Source of the DNA: Eucommia ulmoides
Taxonomy: Eukaryota > Streptophyta > Magnoliopsida > Garryales > Eucommiaceae
Length of the DNA: 64,000 nt
Assembly: GCA_016647705.1 (NCBI GenBank)
Contig: CM028336.1
Location: 1,860,001-1,924,000, forward strand
Direction: 5' to 3'
Shown: positions 22,089 through 33,835 of the stretch, piece after piece
Layout: every line of letters starts with the position of its first letter
Position numbering within the stretch: the first letter of the stretch is position 1
Translations under genes and position numbers: made by a program
Notes under the pieces: generated by a model
Told to the model about the DNA's origin: nothing
The model's input: the letters and a program-made list of their open reading frames with translations, nothing else
The model's database searches: none

Positions 22089-22761
22089 TAAAACTAATTA
22101 CATACTTAAAGAATTTAAACGGAAAAAAACAAATTTATTGAACTAGATAGATTCGTATTAATAGTTAAAAGATAGCTTGCCAATGCGTAATGTATGAAGA
22201 AAAGCCTGTGGATAGGCACCGCCAAAGTAAATGGAAAAAGGACAATGAGGATTAAATTTGATATTTCCTAATTTAAATTTTTTTTGGATGATTTTTCGTA
22301 CTATGGCGATTTTTAAATTTTTAAATAAAAAATTAATAAATAATAAAAAATAACTAATAAAATATATATGTAAAATTTAAAGGTTATAAAATATAATTAA
22401 ACTCAATCAATTTAAAAGTGAGACTGTTAAATTTTAGGAAGGAATTTTTCCTTCTAGATTTAAAAAAAAACGTCTTGATAAGGATCTCAGTAGATTAAAT
22501 GTACTACATCAATTTCAAATTTATGATTATAAAAAATAGTAAATAATAAAAAAATTAATTAAAATTTAAAAGGTACAAAGTATAATTAAATTCAACCACT
22601 TTATCAGTAGAATTGTAAAATTTTTAAGTGATAATTTTTATCTTAAATAATTAATCTCTTCGTCTAAATCATTGAATAGTGTAAAAAGGTCGTGATTAAT
22701 GGATTGAGAAGTTACGCAATATCACTCGATCAATTTTTTAGATTTGTTTTGTAATAAAGAG

Positions 22762-23000
22762 AACCTAAGAGGTGTTAGTTTGGTTAGCAAGGGAAGGTGT
22801 TCTTTTTTTTTTATCAAACAAGGTTCGACTATTCTGAGGAGCTCTTCAGGAACTAAATATTAAATATCGTGAATGCATCAGACTGACGTGGGGAAGTACA
22901 CTCTTAAGATAGACCGGTGAGGTGATTAGTCGAAGTGTACGTAAGTTAGTCTGGACATTCTTTACCAGAAAACTTAAAAAAAAAAAAAGGAAAATAGAAG
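22762..23000 (+). mobile_element. SINE-like element, unit 2 promoter side
   Basis: Same family as 19776-19985, with GGTTCGACTATT B-box-like motif and a poly(A)-rich 3' end. Bounded by TAAAGAG (22755-22761 and 23001-23007); unit 1 shows a single AAATAAAGAG at this point, the expected empty site. Confidence 0.65.
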
Positions 23001-23220
23001 TAAAGAGGTGCAAAATAATTGCTTACAACTACCCTCATGAAAATCATAAATGCCACCCCAACCACTTTTCAGTGGAATTCCACTATAAGTTAAGCCTCCC
23101 CCTCATGCCCCAAGTAATCTAAACAACTTTAAACCCCTTTGTCTTTCCCTTCTTTGCGATTTTTCCCTTTTTTTTTTTTCCCCCCCCTCTTTTCTAACCC
23201 TAGCTTTCATCAAATCAACC

Positions 23221-23565
23221 ATGGCAGGTGAAGCTTCACCCGAGGGCAAATCCGTCAAAGTGAAATTCCTAAGCAAAACCCATGCCGACATGGGAGGGGT
23301 GGTGGTGGAGGAAGCGGCGGCGGAGGAGATTTCGGTGGCGGATTTGATGGAGGAGGACGGCTCTACAAGGCTGAACTCCAACCCAACGGAAGGCGGAAAA
23401 CCGTTCTCGACGTTCCAGTCGCTGTCGACGCACATCTGGCACGCCGTGACCCGCGCACGGCAGCTAAAGCTGGAGGAAATCACCGTCTACACCGTCTGCA
23501 GGAAGCGAATCGACCCTCCGATGCCGGAGAGCTACTTCGGAAACCCGATCCCTTTAAAAACGTAA
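23221..23565 (+). pseudogene. shortened intronless DCR derivative, unit 2 (114-codon ORF)
   Basis: It keeps the DCR promoter, TATA box and N-terminus (MAGEASPEGKSVKVKF). It then jumps to the acidic stretch (DMGGVVVEEAAAEEISVADL), jumps again across the intron to exon 2 (NSNPTEGGKPFSTFQSLSTH) and runs to MPESYFGN before a new tail PIPLKT. It has lost the HXXXD and DFGWG motifs, so no acyltransferase activity is expected. Deletions are in frame, including three codons (FAD). The second junction falls where AAGCTGAA and AAGGTGAA match, so a microhomology deletion, not retroposition, removed the intron. Either a dead gene or a new small-protein gene. Confidence 0.8.
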
Positions 23566-23570
23566 TGTTT

Positions 23571-24088
23571 TTTATTTTTTATTTTAATAATAATTATTAG
23601 AAAGGCCTCGAATTAACCTTTCACCACGCCATGTATGAATTCTATCTTCACTCTGGTCCCTGGTCGTTGTCTGGTGGTGGCGGATTGTTCAGATCCGGCA
23701 CACGATAGTCTATCGCTTGCTCCGCTACCTGATCATTTCTTCCGGCCGTCTCCTCTGGGTTTAGCAGAGGCCTTTTGGCCACATGAGGTTCCCCCCTGAC
23801 AGGGGGTGGCGTGGTGTCTATCCACCGCCAATGTTCGACCGTAATGAATTTGATAACTTGCTAAACCCAAGGGAGGCAACTGGAGGAAATACAGGTGGTG
23901 GAAGAGTTGAGGCTAGAACATAAATGATCAGGTAGCGAAGCAAGAGGTAGACTATCGTGTGCCAGATCTAAACAATCCCCCACCACCAAACAGTGACCGG
24001 GGATCAGGGTGAAAATAGAATCTATACATGGCGTGGTGAAAGGTTAATTTGAGGCCATTCTAATTATTATTATTAAAATAAAAAATCC
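23571..24088. mobile_element. long inverted-repeat (foldback) insert, unit 2
   Basis: The left arm (about 23576-23760: TTATTAGAAAGGCCTCGAA, CCTTTCACCACGCCATGTAT) recurs inverted at about 23900-24088. The arms are diverged copies of one sequence around a short loop. It separates the DCR fragment from a surviving piece of the DCR 3' end. Superfamily not determined. Confidence 0.75.
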
Positions 24089-24089
24089 A

Positions 24090-24150
24090 TGCATGGAGGC
24101 TAACGCCATGGAAATTCTGGAGAAAGACAAGGAATTCCTCATGGAGGGAA
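24090..24150 (+). pseudogene. DCR 3'-end remnant, unit 2
   Basis: GAGGCTAACGCCATGGAAAT to the GAATTTAATTCTTAA stop region matches 19490-19557 of the intact gene. It is cut off from the upstream fragment by the foldback insert. Confidence 0.8.
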
Positions 24151-24364
24151 TTTAATTCTTAAATCTAGAATTCGGCTGTTTGTTTATTAGTATTTATTTG
24201 GCGTACAGTTTAAAAATTCAATTTATTTGAATTTTTCTGTTCGTAATTCGCCAAACATGTACTTAATATTGATTTTCAGTATTTTTCGATGCTCATCGTG
24301 TTATATTGATGAAAACGTGTTTAATTTTGGCATTGTTAAACGCATGGTGTTTAGTGTACCCTAA

Positions 24365-24572
24365 GGTGGTTAGTCGGATTGGTAAGAGGAGATGACTCCT
24401 TTATTTATTAATAATGGTTCGACTCTTTTAGCCAGTACTTTAACAATAAAATCTTGAATTTAATTCTGAATGCATCAAGCTAATGCGTGAGAGTGCGTCC
24501 TTAAGATCGTCAAGAGAAGTGATTAGTTGAAATATAAACTGACCCGAACAAATCTTACCAAATTAAATTTTT
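24365..24572 (+). mobile_element. SINE-like element, unit 2 downstream
   Basis: Positional copy of 19776-19985, with GGTTCGACTC at 24416-24425. Confidence 0.55.
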
Positions 24573-25201
24573 TGTTAATGATTACGAATTTAGCTGTATG
24601 ATAATGTCGCAGAAATAGAAATAAAAATAAAATCACTTATGTTTGGTCATAATTTTAAAGTAAATTATGAAGTTGTAGTAGTAATATATTTTGTTCTTCA
24701 AGTTATAATTTCATTTCAATTTGATCTAATTGAAAATTCTATCAAATAAATTGGATAGAAGCAACACGTGACTTGTCCATTCAGAATATTTTGATTTAAT
24801 TGCATTTATCCCTAAAATTTGAATGCAATCTCAATTTAGTCAAATTATAATTTTATTATATTTTTTTACGAGGGCTTTCCAAAGTCAATACCACTCCTGA
24901 AATTTACCGAGCATTCTGATGAAATGGAATTAAATTTTGAATGAACATCTATTTAAATTTAAATTTTATTTAATTAGAATTTGATTCCATTATTCCATTA
25001 AAATTCAAGTTTTTAGATTTGATCTCAATAAAAACTAAATAAAACTTATACTAAAATCGATCTAAATATTATAGAGTAAAATAAAAAAAAAAAAATAGGG
25101 GACCATTTTAAACAGGCTTGACTCTGAGAAAAGTATTTTGATATTACATTTATCAAACAAAAAATTAAAATCTGAAAAGCCTGTTATACCAATTTTTTTA
25201 T

Positions 25202-25395
25202 AGGGTTAATTAAATTTTACCCCTCTGTCCAATTTACACTTAGTTCCTGTGATTTGAAAATCGTCACTTACCCCCTGATGTAGGGGATAAGTGTAACAAA
25301 TATCTGATCACAGGGGATAAGTGACGATTTTCAAATTATAGGGTGATAAATTACAAATTGACCAAATTACAGGGAGATAAAGTGCTACTAACCCT
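25202..25395. mobile_element. AGGGTTAATT-end MITE, unit 3
   Basis: Positional copy of 20722-20907, with ends AGGGTTAATTAAATTTTA and GTGCTACTAACCCT. Confidence 0.75.
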
Positions 25396-25570
25396 TTTTT
25401 AATATAATCTTCGGTCGATCATTGCAATGTATATTGTGAACCATATCATATTCCATGTGGTAGGTTTTCAATTCTAAATAATTAAAAAAAAAAAACGTAA
25501 AAAAAACCCCCCCTTAAAATGTTCCATCAGTTTGAACGAAAAAACTAACAGAATGAGTAATTAAAACTAA

Positions 25571-26660
25571 GGGGCAGTTACCAAGAAACCCTCATATGAG
25601 GAGAAAACTATCAAATACACCTTTTAGAAAAACATGTTATAAGATAGTCCTTTTATCTTTTTGTGACGATTTTACTCCTCGCGTTGAAAATAACAGGAGT
25701 TGGTGTTGAATATAACACGGGCTCATGTTATATTCAACACGATCTCCTGTTGATTATAACACGAAATCGTGTTATATTCCACTTTTACCGCCGTATTCAA
25801 CAGGTATTCAAATGAAATCAATTCAACCATTTTTTTACCAATAGCAACTCTTTAGAATAACAGCAGATATTCTTGATTTGTGCTTCAAAGGTTGATAATG
25901 ATATTACATTAGCTAAACAAGCTGAGAATCTGAGATCATCCTTCGCCCTTTTTCTTTTCCTCCAAACAATGGGAAATGGGATTACCTTCACTAAGCAAAC
26001 TTCTATTGAAATTCATTCCAAATTTTGCCGTCTCTATGAGTATTAAGACGCCACAACACCTAGTAGCATAACTCACCCAATAAATTGACTATTAAACCTC
26101 AAAGAACAACGTCGACTGAACATTTCAAACCCTAGAAACGCTGAAGAAGCGACTCCCCTTCGAAAAAAAAACAAGAATCTCATCCGTGATCGTTTCTCCT
26201 TCGATCACCGAAATTCAGATCTGGAAATTTTAGGTTTGATTTTTCAGATCTCCATTCACGAAGAGATAGAGGCGGAAAGGATGGGGGACGGCGACGACGA
26301 GCGCTGCGAATCGAAGAGAATTGAAATCGATTTAAAGAGGAAGATTGGCGATCCCTTTGCCGTCCTATGTCCAGAGCCATGGCGTAATCGGAGCCAAGCA
26401 CCAAGACTTGTTGCGCTTGTCGTCTGTGCAAATGGAGAGAAAGAGAGATGAGAGAAGAGAGAGATCGGAAAAAGGAAGAACAAGGAGCAAAATTGTGAAA
26501 ACATAAGAAGAATCAGGAAAGGGTAAAATCGTTATTTGAAAAAAATAAGGACTATCTAGTGCAAAGTCAGGTATTTTTAAGAACTATTAGGTGCAAAATA
26601 AAAAATACGGGATCATCTTGTAAATTTTGTGATTTAACAAGGTTATTTGATATTTTTCTC
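25571..26660. mobile_element. MULE-1, unit 3
   Basis: Positional copy of 21082-22088 with TAAAACTAA at 25562-25570 and TAAAATTAA at 26661-26669. It has about 80 bp more palindromic sequence (25760-25860) than the unit 2 copy. Short open frame from 26281 (MGDGDDERCESKRIEIDLKR) is conserved with the other copies. Confidence 0.75.
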
Positions 26661-27349
26661 TAAAATTAATTACGAGAATTTAAACGAAAAAAAACAAATT
26701 TATTGAACTAGATAGATTCATATTAATAGTTGAAAGATAGCTTGCCAATGTGTAATGTATGAAGAAAAGCCTATGGATAGGCACCGCCAAAGTAAACGGA
26801 AAAAGGACAATGAGGATTAAATTTGATATTTCATAATTTAAATTTTTTTAGATGATTTTTCGTGATAAGTACTATATCAATTTTTAAATTTTTAAATAAA
26901 AAATAACTAATAAAAATATATATACAATTTAAAGGGTATAAAATATAATTAAACACAATCAATTTAAAAGTGAAACTGTTAAATTTTAGGAATGAATTTT
27001 TCCTCGTAGATTTAAAAAAAAAGGTCTTAATAAGGATCTCAGTGGTTAAATGTAATACATCAATTTCAAATTTATAATTATAAAAAATTAGTAAATAATA
27101 AAGAAATTAATTAAAATTTAAAAGGTACAAAGTATAATTAAATTCAACCGCTTTATCAGTAGAATTGTGAAACTTTTAAGTGATAATTTTTATCTTAAAT
27201 ATTTAATCTCTTCATCTAAGTCATTGAATGGTGTAAAAAAGTCGTGATTAATGGATTGAGAAGTTACACAATATCACTCGATCAATTTTTTAGATCTGTT
27301 TTGTAATAATTGATTTTTGAGTCACATCCTATTTACACAAAATAAAGAG

Positions 27350-27609
27350 AACCTAAGAGGTGTTAGTTTGGTTAGTACGGGAATATGTTCTTTTTTTTTT
27401 TTTTTTTTTTTATCAAACAAGGTTCGACTATTCTGAGGAGCTCTTCAGGAACTAAATATTAAATATCGTGAATGCACGAGACTGATGTGGGGAAATACAC
27501 TCTTAAGATAGGCCGGTGAGATGATTAGTCGATGTGTGCGTAAGTTAGTCCAGACACACCTTACCGAAAAATTAAAAAAAAAAAAGAAAAAAAAAGAAGA
27601 AAATAGAAG
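27350..27609 (+). mobile_element. SINE-like element, unit 3 promoter side
   Basis: Copy of 22762-23000 with a longer T run (27391-27410), flanked by TAAAGAG and TAGAGAG. Confidence 0.6.
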
Positions 27610-27681
27610 TAGAGAGGTGCAAAATAATTGCTTACAACTACCCTCATGAAAATCATAAATGCCACCCCAACCACTTTTCAG

Positions 27682-28213
27682 TAGGGATGGTCGTGGGCCG
27701 GGCCGAGTTCGGGCCGGGCTTAGACTAGTGTATTACAAAAAAGTGTTGGACCCTAGCCCGGACCTATAAGAAAAATCTAAGTCCAAAGCTCAGCCCACGG
27801 GCCCTCGGCACTATTTTTTTTTTTAATTTAAAAAATAAATACAAAAAATTCAACACCAAACCAATAAAAAATATTAAAATTACAATTTCTAAAGGCAAAG
27901 TAATATTTCAAACAAACTAAACCAACAAGAAATATTAAAATTATAATTTCTAAAGGAAACCAATATTCCAAATATTAGGGTTGTATTGTAATGTATGTAT
28001 ATATATATATTTATTTTATTTTTTACTTTTTTAAATATCATTTAGGCCGGGCTTAAAATTTTTTAGCCTTGCCCAACCCCGGCCTTAATTTTGATCGGAT
28101 CTTAATACCTAGGCCCAGGCTTGCCCGTGGACTCAAACCCTAAGCCCAAAATCTAAAAAAATAGGACCGGGCTGTTCGAACTGGGCGGGCCTCTAGGCTC
28201 ATGAACATCCCTA
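27682..28213. mobile_element. hAT-like non-autonomous element, unit 3
   Basis: Ends TAGGGATG and CATCCCTA, flanked by the eight-base duplication CTTTTCAG (27674-27681 and 28214-28221); units 1-2 have the single site. Sub-terminal regions are rich in GGGCCGGGC and its inverse; the middle is AT-rich. It sits about 20 bp upstream of the DCR-copy TATA box. No transposase. Confidence 0.85.
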
Positions 28214-28355
28214 CTTTTCAGTGGAATTACACTATAAGTGCATCCTCCCCCTCATGCCCCAAGTAATCAAAACCCCTTTGTCTTTCCCTTCTTTGCGATA
28301 TTTCCCTTTTTTGTTTTTTCCCTCTTTTCTAATCCTAGCTTTCATCAAATCAACC

Positions 28356-28685
28356 ATGGCAGGTGAAGCTTCACCCGAGGGCAAATCCGTCAAAGTGAAA
28401 TTCCTAAGCAAAACCCATGTCGACATGGGAGAAGCGGCGACGGAGGAGATTTCGGTGGCGGATTTGATGGTGGAGGACGGCTCTACAAAGCTGAACTCCA
28501 ACCCAACGGAAGGCGGAAAATCGTTCTCGACGTTCCAGTCGCTGTCGACGCACATCTGGCACGCCGTGACCCGCGCACGGCAGCTAAAGCTGGAGGAAAT
28601 CACCGTCTACACCGTCTGCCGGAAGCGAATCGACCCTCCGATGCCGGAGAGCTACTTCGGAAACCCGATCCCTTTAAAAACGTAA
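28356..28685 (+). pseudogene. shortened DCR derivative, unit 3 (109-codon ORF)
   Basis: Same architecture as 23221-23565, with a further 15-base in-frame loss in the acidic segment (DMGEAATEEISVADL). The frame is also open upstream through the leader to 28221, but the ATG at 28356 is the DCR start. Tail PIPLKT is shared. No catalytic motifs. Confidence 0.8.
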
Positions 28686-28689
28686 TGTT

Positions 28690-29245
28690 TTTTATTTTTT
28701 ATTTTAATAATAATTATTAGAAAGGCCTCGAATTAACCTTTCACCACACCATGTATGAATTCTATCTTCACTCTGATCCCTGGTCGTTGTCTGGTGGTGG
28801 CGGATTGTTCAGATCCGGCACACGATAGTCTATCGCTTGCTCCACTACCTGCTACCTGATCATTTCCTGATCCAGCCTCAGCTCGTCTGCCATCAACATT
28901 TCTTCCGGTTGTCTCCTCTGGGTTTAGCAGAGGCCTTTTGGCCACATGAGGTTCCCCCCCGACAGGGGGTGGCGTGGTGCCTATCCACCGCCAATGTTCG
29001 ACCGTAATGAATTTGATAACTTGCTAAATCCAAGGGAGGCAACTGGAGGAAATGCAAGTGGTGGAAGAGTTGAGGCTAGAACAGAAATGATCAGGCAGCG
29101 AAGCAAGAGGTATACTATCGTGTGCCAGATCTAAACAATCCGCCACCACCAAACAGTGATCGGGGATCAGGGTGAAAATAGAATCTATGCATGGCGCGGT
29201 GAAAGGTTAATTTGAGGCCATTCTAATTATTATTATTAAAATAAA
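28690..29245. mobile_element. foldback insert, unit 3
   Basis: Positional copy of 23571-24088 with longer, better preserved arms around GGCCTTTTGGCCACATG. Read in opposite directions, the two arms give related peptides (LLNPREATGG and LLNPEETTGR), showing an inverted duplication. Confidence 0.75.
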
Positions 29246-29257
29246 AAAATCCATGGA

Positions 29258-29322
29258 TGGAGGCTAACGCCATGGAAATTCTGGAGAAAGACAAGGAATT
29301 CCTCATGGAGGGAATTTAATTC
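29258..29322 (+). pseudogene. DCR 3'-end remnant, unit 3
   Basis: Same remnant as at 24090-24150. Confidence 0.75.
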
Positions 29323-29527
29323 TTAAATCTAGAATTCGGCTGTTTGTTTATTAGTATTTGTTTGGCGTACAGTTTAAAAATTCAAGTTATTTGAATTTTT
29401 CTGTTAGTAATTCGCCAAACACATACTTAATATTGATTTTCGGTATTTTTCGATGCTTATCGTGTTATATTGATGAAAACGTGTTTAATTTTGGCATTGT
29501 TAAACGCATGGTGTTTAGTGTACCCTA

Positions 29528-29738
29528 GGGGTGTTAATCAGATTGGTAAGGGGAGACGACTCCTTTATATGTTAATAATGGTTCGACTCTTTTAGCCAGT
29601 ACTTTAACAATAAAATCTTGAATTTAATTCTAAATGCATCATGCTAATGCGTGAGAGTGCGTCCTTAAGATCGTCAAGAGAAGTGATTAGTTGAAATATA
29701 AACTGACCCGAACAAATCTTACCAAATTAAATTTTTCA
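29528..29738 (+). mobile_element. SINE-like element, unit 3 downstream
   Basis: Positional copy of 19776-19985. Confidence 0.55.
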
Positions 29739-30360
29739 TTAACGAATTTAGCAGTGTGACAATGTCGCAGAAATAGAAATAAAAATAAAATCACTTATGT
29801 TTGGTTATAATTTTAAAGTAAATTATGAAGTTGTAGTAGTAATATATTTTGTTCTTCAAGTTATAATTTCATTTCAATCTCGTCTAATTGAAAATTCTAT
29901 CAAATAAATTGGATAGAAGCATTGGATAGAAGCAACACGTGACTTGTCCGTTCAGAATATTTGCATTTATCCCTAAAATTTGAATGCAATCTCAATTTAG
30001 TCAAATTATAATTTTATTATATTTTTTTATGAGGGTTTTCCAAAGTCAATACCACTCCTGAAATTTACCGAGCATTCTGATGAAATGGAATTGAATTTTG
30101 AATGAACATCTATTTAAATTTAAATTTTATTTAATTAGAATTTGATTCCATTATTCTATTAAAATTCAAGTTTCTAGATTTGATCTTAGTAAAAACTAAA
30201 TAAAACTTATACTAAAATCGATCTAAATATTACAGAGTAAAAAATAAAATAAAATAGGGGACCATTTTAAACAGGCTTGACTCTGAGAAAAGTATTTTGA
30301 TATTACATTTATCAAACAAAAAATTAAAATCTGAAAAGCCTGTTATACCAATTTTTTTAT

Positions 30361-30583
30361 AGGGTTAATTAAATTTTACCCCTCTGTCCAATTTACACTA
30401 AATTTTACCCCTCTGTCCAATTTACACTTACTTCCTGTGATTTGAAAATCGTCACTTACCTCCTAATGTAGGGGGTAAGTGTAACAAATATCTGATCATA
30501 GGGGATAAGTGACGATTTTTAAATTACAGGGTGATAAATTACAAATTGACCAAATTACAGGGAGATAAAGTGCTACTAACCCT
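30361..30583. mobile_element. AGGGTTAATT-end MITE, unit 4
   Basis: Positional copy of 20722-20907, with an internal 30-bp tandem duplication (CCCCTCTGTCCAATTTACAC twice). Confidence 0.75.
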
Positions 30584-30755
30584 TTTTTAATATAATCTTC
30601 GGTCGATCATTGCAATGTATATTGTGAACCATATCATATTCCATGTGGTAGGTTTTCAATTCTAAATAATTAAAAAAAAAAACGTAAAACCCCCCCCCCT
30701 TAAAATGTTCCATCAGTTTGAACAAAAAAACTAACAGAATGAGTAATTAAAACTA

Positions 30756-32734
30756 GAGTTTTTTATTATTTAGTCCCTATTAGAGAGACCATTGAGTAAA
30801 AAGGCCTTTTCAACTGTTCACTCACAATTCAAACCATACAGTACAACCAATTAAATTTTTGGTCCTTGGATAAAACAAAATAGGACGTGAAAAGACATAT
30901 ATACCACTCCCTATCATATTTACGTTAACTCTCTCTTTTTATGTCTGATTCACAATCCTCACTCTCTCTCTCTAAACCTTATCCACTTTCACTCTCTCTT
31001 TCTAAACCCTACCCACAACAATATCAATGGGTTTCATATATAGATTCATATATATACACACATAGTGTTCTTCCATGAAAAAACCTTCATTAACAATAAT
31101 CTAACCACCACCACCATTCTCTCTCTCTCTCTCTCTCTCTCTGCAAGTTCTTAAAAGTTTTCAGAAATGGGTATTAGTTTTTGGCCATTTATTTGGAGAA
31201 GTTGATGTCAAGTACTTCATTTGAAATGGAGATCTCACGTAAGGATTTTAATGTGGAGGTCTGCAAGTTGTGGGGTTTTCACTCTCTCTCTCTCTAGCTT
31301 CCCTCTCTCTTCCTCCCTCTTTCTCTCTTGGACTTTTATCAGATCTGAAATTTCAGATCTGGAAGTTCCAGATCTGATAGGTGGTTCCGACAAAATCATT
31401 AACACCCAATGTCGCCGCCGTTGCCGGAAATTGTAAGTTCCGGCAACTCCTCACTTCGTCGTTTTTTGGATCTGTGTTTGAGTGTTAATTTTATGTTAAT
31501 GTTAATGTTTTTGCGTGATTTTTTCACATATTTTTCTAGACAATATTAAATGTGTTAACGTTAACACAAAGAGAAAAAAAAAATGTGCATTAACGTTAAC
31601 GCAATCACAACCCAGCACATGTAACTTAATTGCATTAACGTTAACGCAATTACAATTTCAACCCTAATAACTAATTGCATTAACGTTAACGCAATTACAA
31701 ATCAGAACATGTAACTTACTTGCGTTAACGTTAACGCAATTACACCTCAGCCTAATAATTAATTGCGTTAACGTTAATGTATTTATAATCCAACTCATTT
31801 AACTTACTTACGTTAAACATTAACGCAATTACAACCCAACCCCATAATTAATTGTGTCAACGTTAACGCAATTACAAACCAACACATGTAACTTACCTGC
31901 GTTAACGTTAACACAATTACATCTCAGCCCAATAATTAATTGCGTTAACATTAACGTATTTATAATCTAACTCATTTAACTTACTTACGTTAACGTTAAC
32001 GCAATTACACCTCAACCCAATAATTAATTGCGTTAATGTTAACATATTTATAATCCAACTCATTTAACTTACTTGCATTAACGTTAACATAATTACAATC
32101 CACACATATAACTTAATTGTATTAATGTTAACACAATTACAATCTCAACCCAATAAACCCCAATAAATAATTGTGTTAACGTTAACACAATTACAAACCA
32201 GCACATGTAACATATTTTCGTTAATGTTAACGCAATTACATTCCAGTCCAATAATTAATTGCGTTAACGTTAACGTATTTACAATCCAGCCCATTTAACT
32301 TATTTATGTTAACGTTAACACAATTACAACCCAACTCATAACTAACTGCGTTAACGTTACAATCCAACACATTTAACTTACTTGAGTTAACGTTAATGCA
32401 CACAAGACAAAGCATGCACTATTGTAATAAATGCATAATTACTGTAATAAATACAAAATTACTCTATGCTACAAGACAAAGAATGAACTATTTAATGTGA
32501 ATATATGTAATGGGTATTGCTTGTGTGTTTTACGTTAACGTTAACATCTCTGTTATCCAATTTTGTCTTGTTGCATAAGACAAATGGCAGAATCGTAAAT
32601 ATTACTGAATAGAGTAACCAAAATGCAGGGACTTTTTCCTAAAGAATTAGTGGGGTCTGAAAACTAAACTGACAATGTCAGGAGGTCTGAATTCTAACTA
32701 GCATCTCTACAAAGGACTAAAAAATAAAAATCCC
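30756..32734. mobile_element. Mutator-like element 2 (MULE-2) with minisatellite, unit 4 only
   Basis: 1979 bp flanked by a nine-base duplication TTAAAACTA (30747-30755 and 32735-32743). The last 21 bp inverted (GGGATTTTTATTTTTTAGTC) match the first 21 (GAGTTTTTTATTATTTAGTC). Absent from units 2, 3 and 5. The left part has pyrimidine-rich, gene-leader-like DNA with (CT)n at about 31119-31142. The right part is a 44-bp minisatellite. No transposase found. Confidence 0.85.
31550..32400. repeat. 44-bp minisatellite with GTTAACGTTAAC palindrome
   Basis: About 20 units with mean spacing of about 44 bp, each centred on a self-complementary core whose best form is TTGCGTTAACGTTAACGCAA. Spacers alternate between AATTACAA-type and ATTTATAATCC-type. 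One more isolated core lies at about 32531. Confidence 0.9.
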
Positions 32735-32744
32735 TTAAAACTAA

Positions 32745-33835
32745 GGGGTAGTTACCAAGAAACCCTCATATGAGGAGAAAACTATCAAATACACCTTTTA
32801 GAAAAACATGTTATAAGATAGTTCTTTTGTCTTTTTGTGACGATTTTACTTCTCGCGTTGAAAATAACACGAGTTGGTGTTGAATATAACACGAGCTCGT
32901 GTTATATTCAACACGATCTCCTGTTGACTATAATACGAGATCGTGTTATATTCCACTTTTACCGCCGTATTCAACAGGTATTCAAATGAAATCAATTCAA
33001 CCATTTTTTTACCAATAGCAATTCTTTAGAATAACCGCAGATGTTCTTGATTTGTGCTTCAAAGGTTGATAATGATATTACATTAGCTAAACAAGCTGAG
33101 AATCTGAGATCATCCTTCGCCCTTTTTCTTTTCCTCCAAACAATGGGAAATGGGATTACCTTCACTAAGCAAACTTCTGTTGAAATTCATCCCAAATTTT
33201 GCCGTCTCTATGAGTATTAAGACGCCACAACACCCAGTAGCATAACTCACCCAATAAATTGACTATTAAACCTCAAAGAACAACGTCGACTGAACATTTC
33301 AAACCCTAGAAACGCTGAAGAAGCGACTCCCCTTCGAAAAAAAACAAGAATCTCATCCGTGATCGTTTCTCCTTCGATCACCGAAATCCAGATTTGGAAA
33401 TTTTAGGTCTGATTTTTCAGATCTCGATTCACAAAGAGATAGAGGCGGAAAGGATAGGGGACGGCGACGACGAGCGCTATGAATCGAAGAGAATTGAAAT
33501 CGATTTAAGGAGGAAGATTGGCGATCCCTTTGCCGTCCTATGTCCAGAGCCATGGCGTAATCGGAGCCAAGCACCAAGACTTGTTGCGCTTGTCGTCTGT
33601 GCAAATGGAGAGAAAGAGAGAAGAGAGAAGAGAGAGATCGGAAAAAGGAAGAACAAGGAGCAAAATTGTGAAAACATAAGAAGAATCAGGAAAGCGTAAA
33701 ATCGTTATTTAAAAAAAAAAAAAGGACTATCTAGTGCAAAGTCACGTCTTTTTTAGAACTATTAGGTGCAAAATAAAAAATATGGGATCATCTTGTAGAT
33801 TTTGTGATTTAACAAGACTATTTGATATTTTTCTC
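32745..33835. mobile_element. MULE-1, unit 4
   Basis: Positional copy with TAAAACTAA on both sides (32736-32744 and 33836-33844). Its left duplication was itself the target of MULE-2. A short open frame (33394-33699) is nearly identical to that in unit 5. Confidence 0.75.

Noticed and set aside
31550..32400. CRISPR-like array of regular repeats
   Set aside because: Repeat cores are degenerate, spacers are related to each other, the context is a plant transposon, and there are no cas genes.
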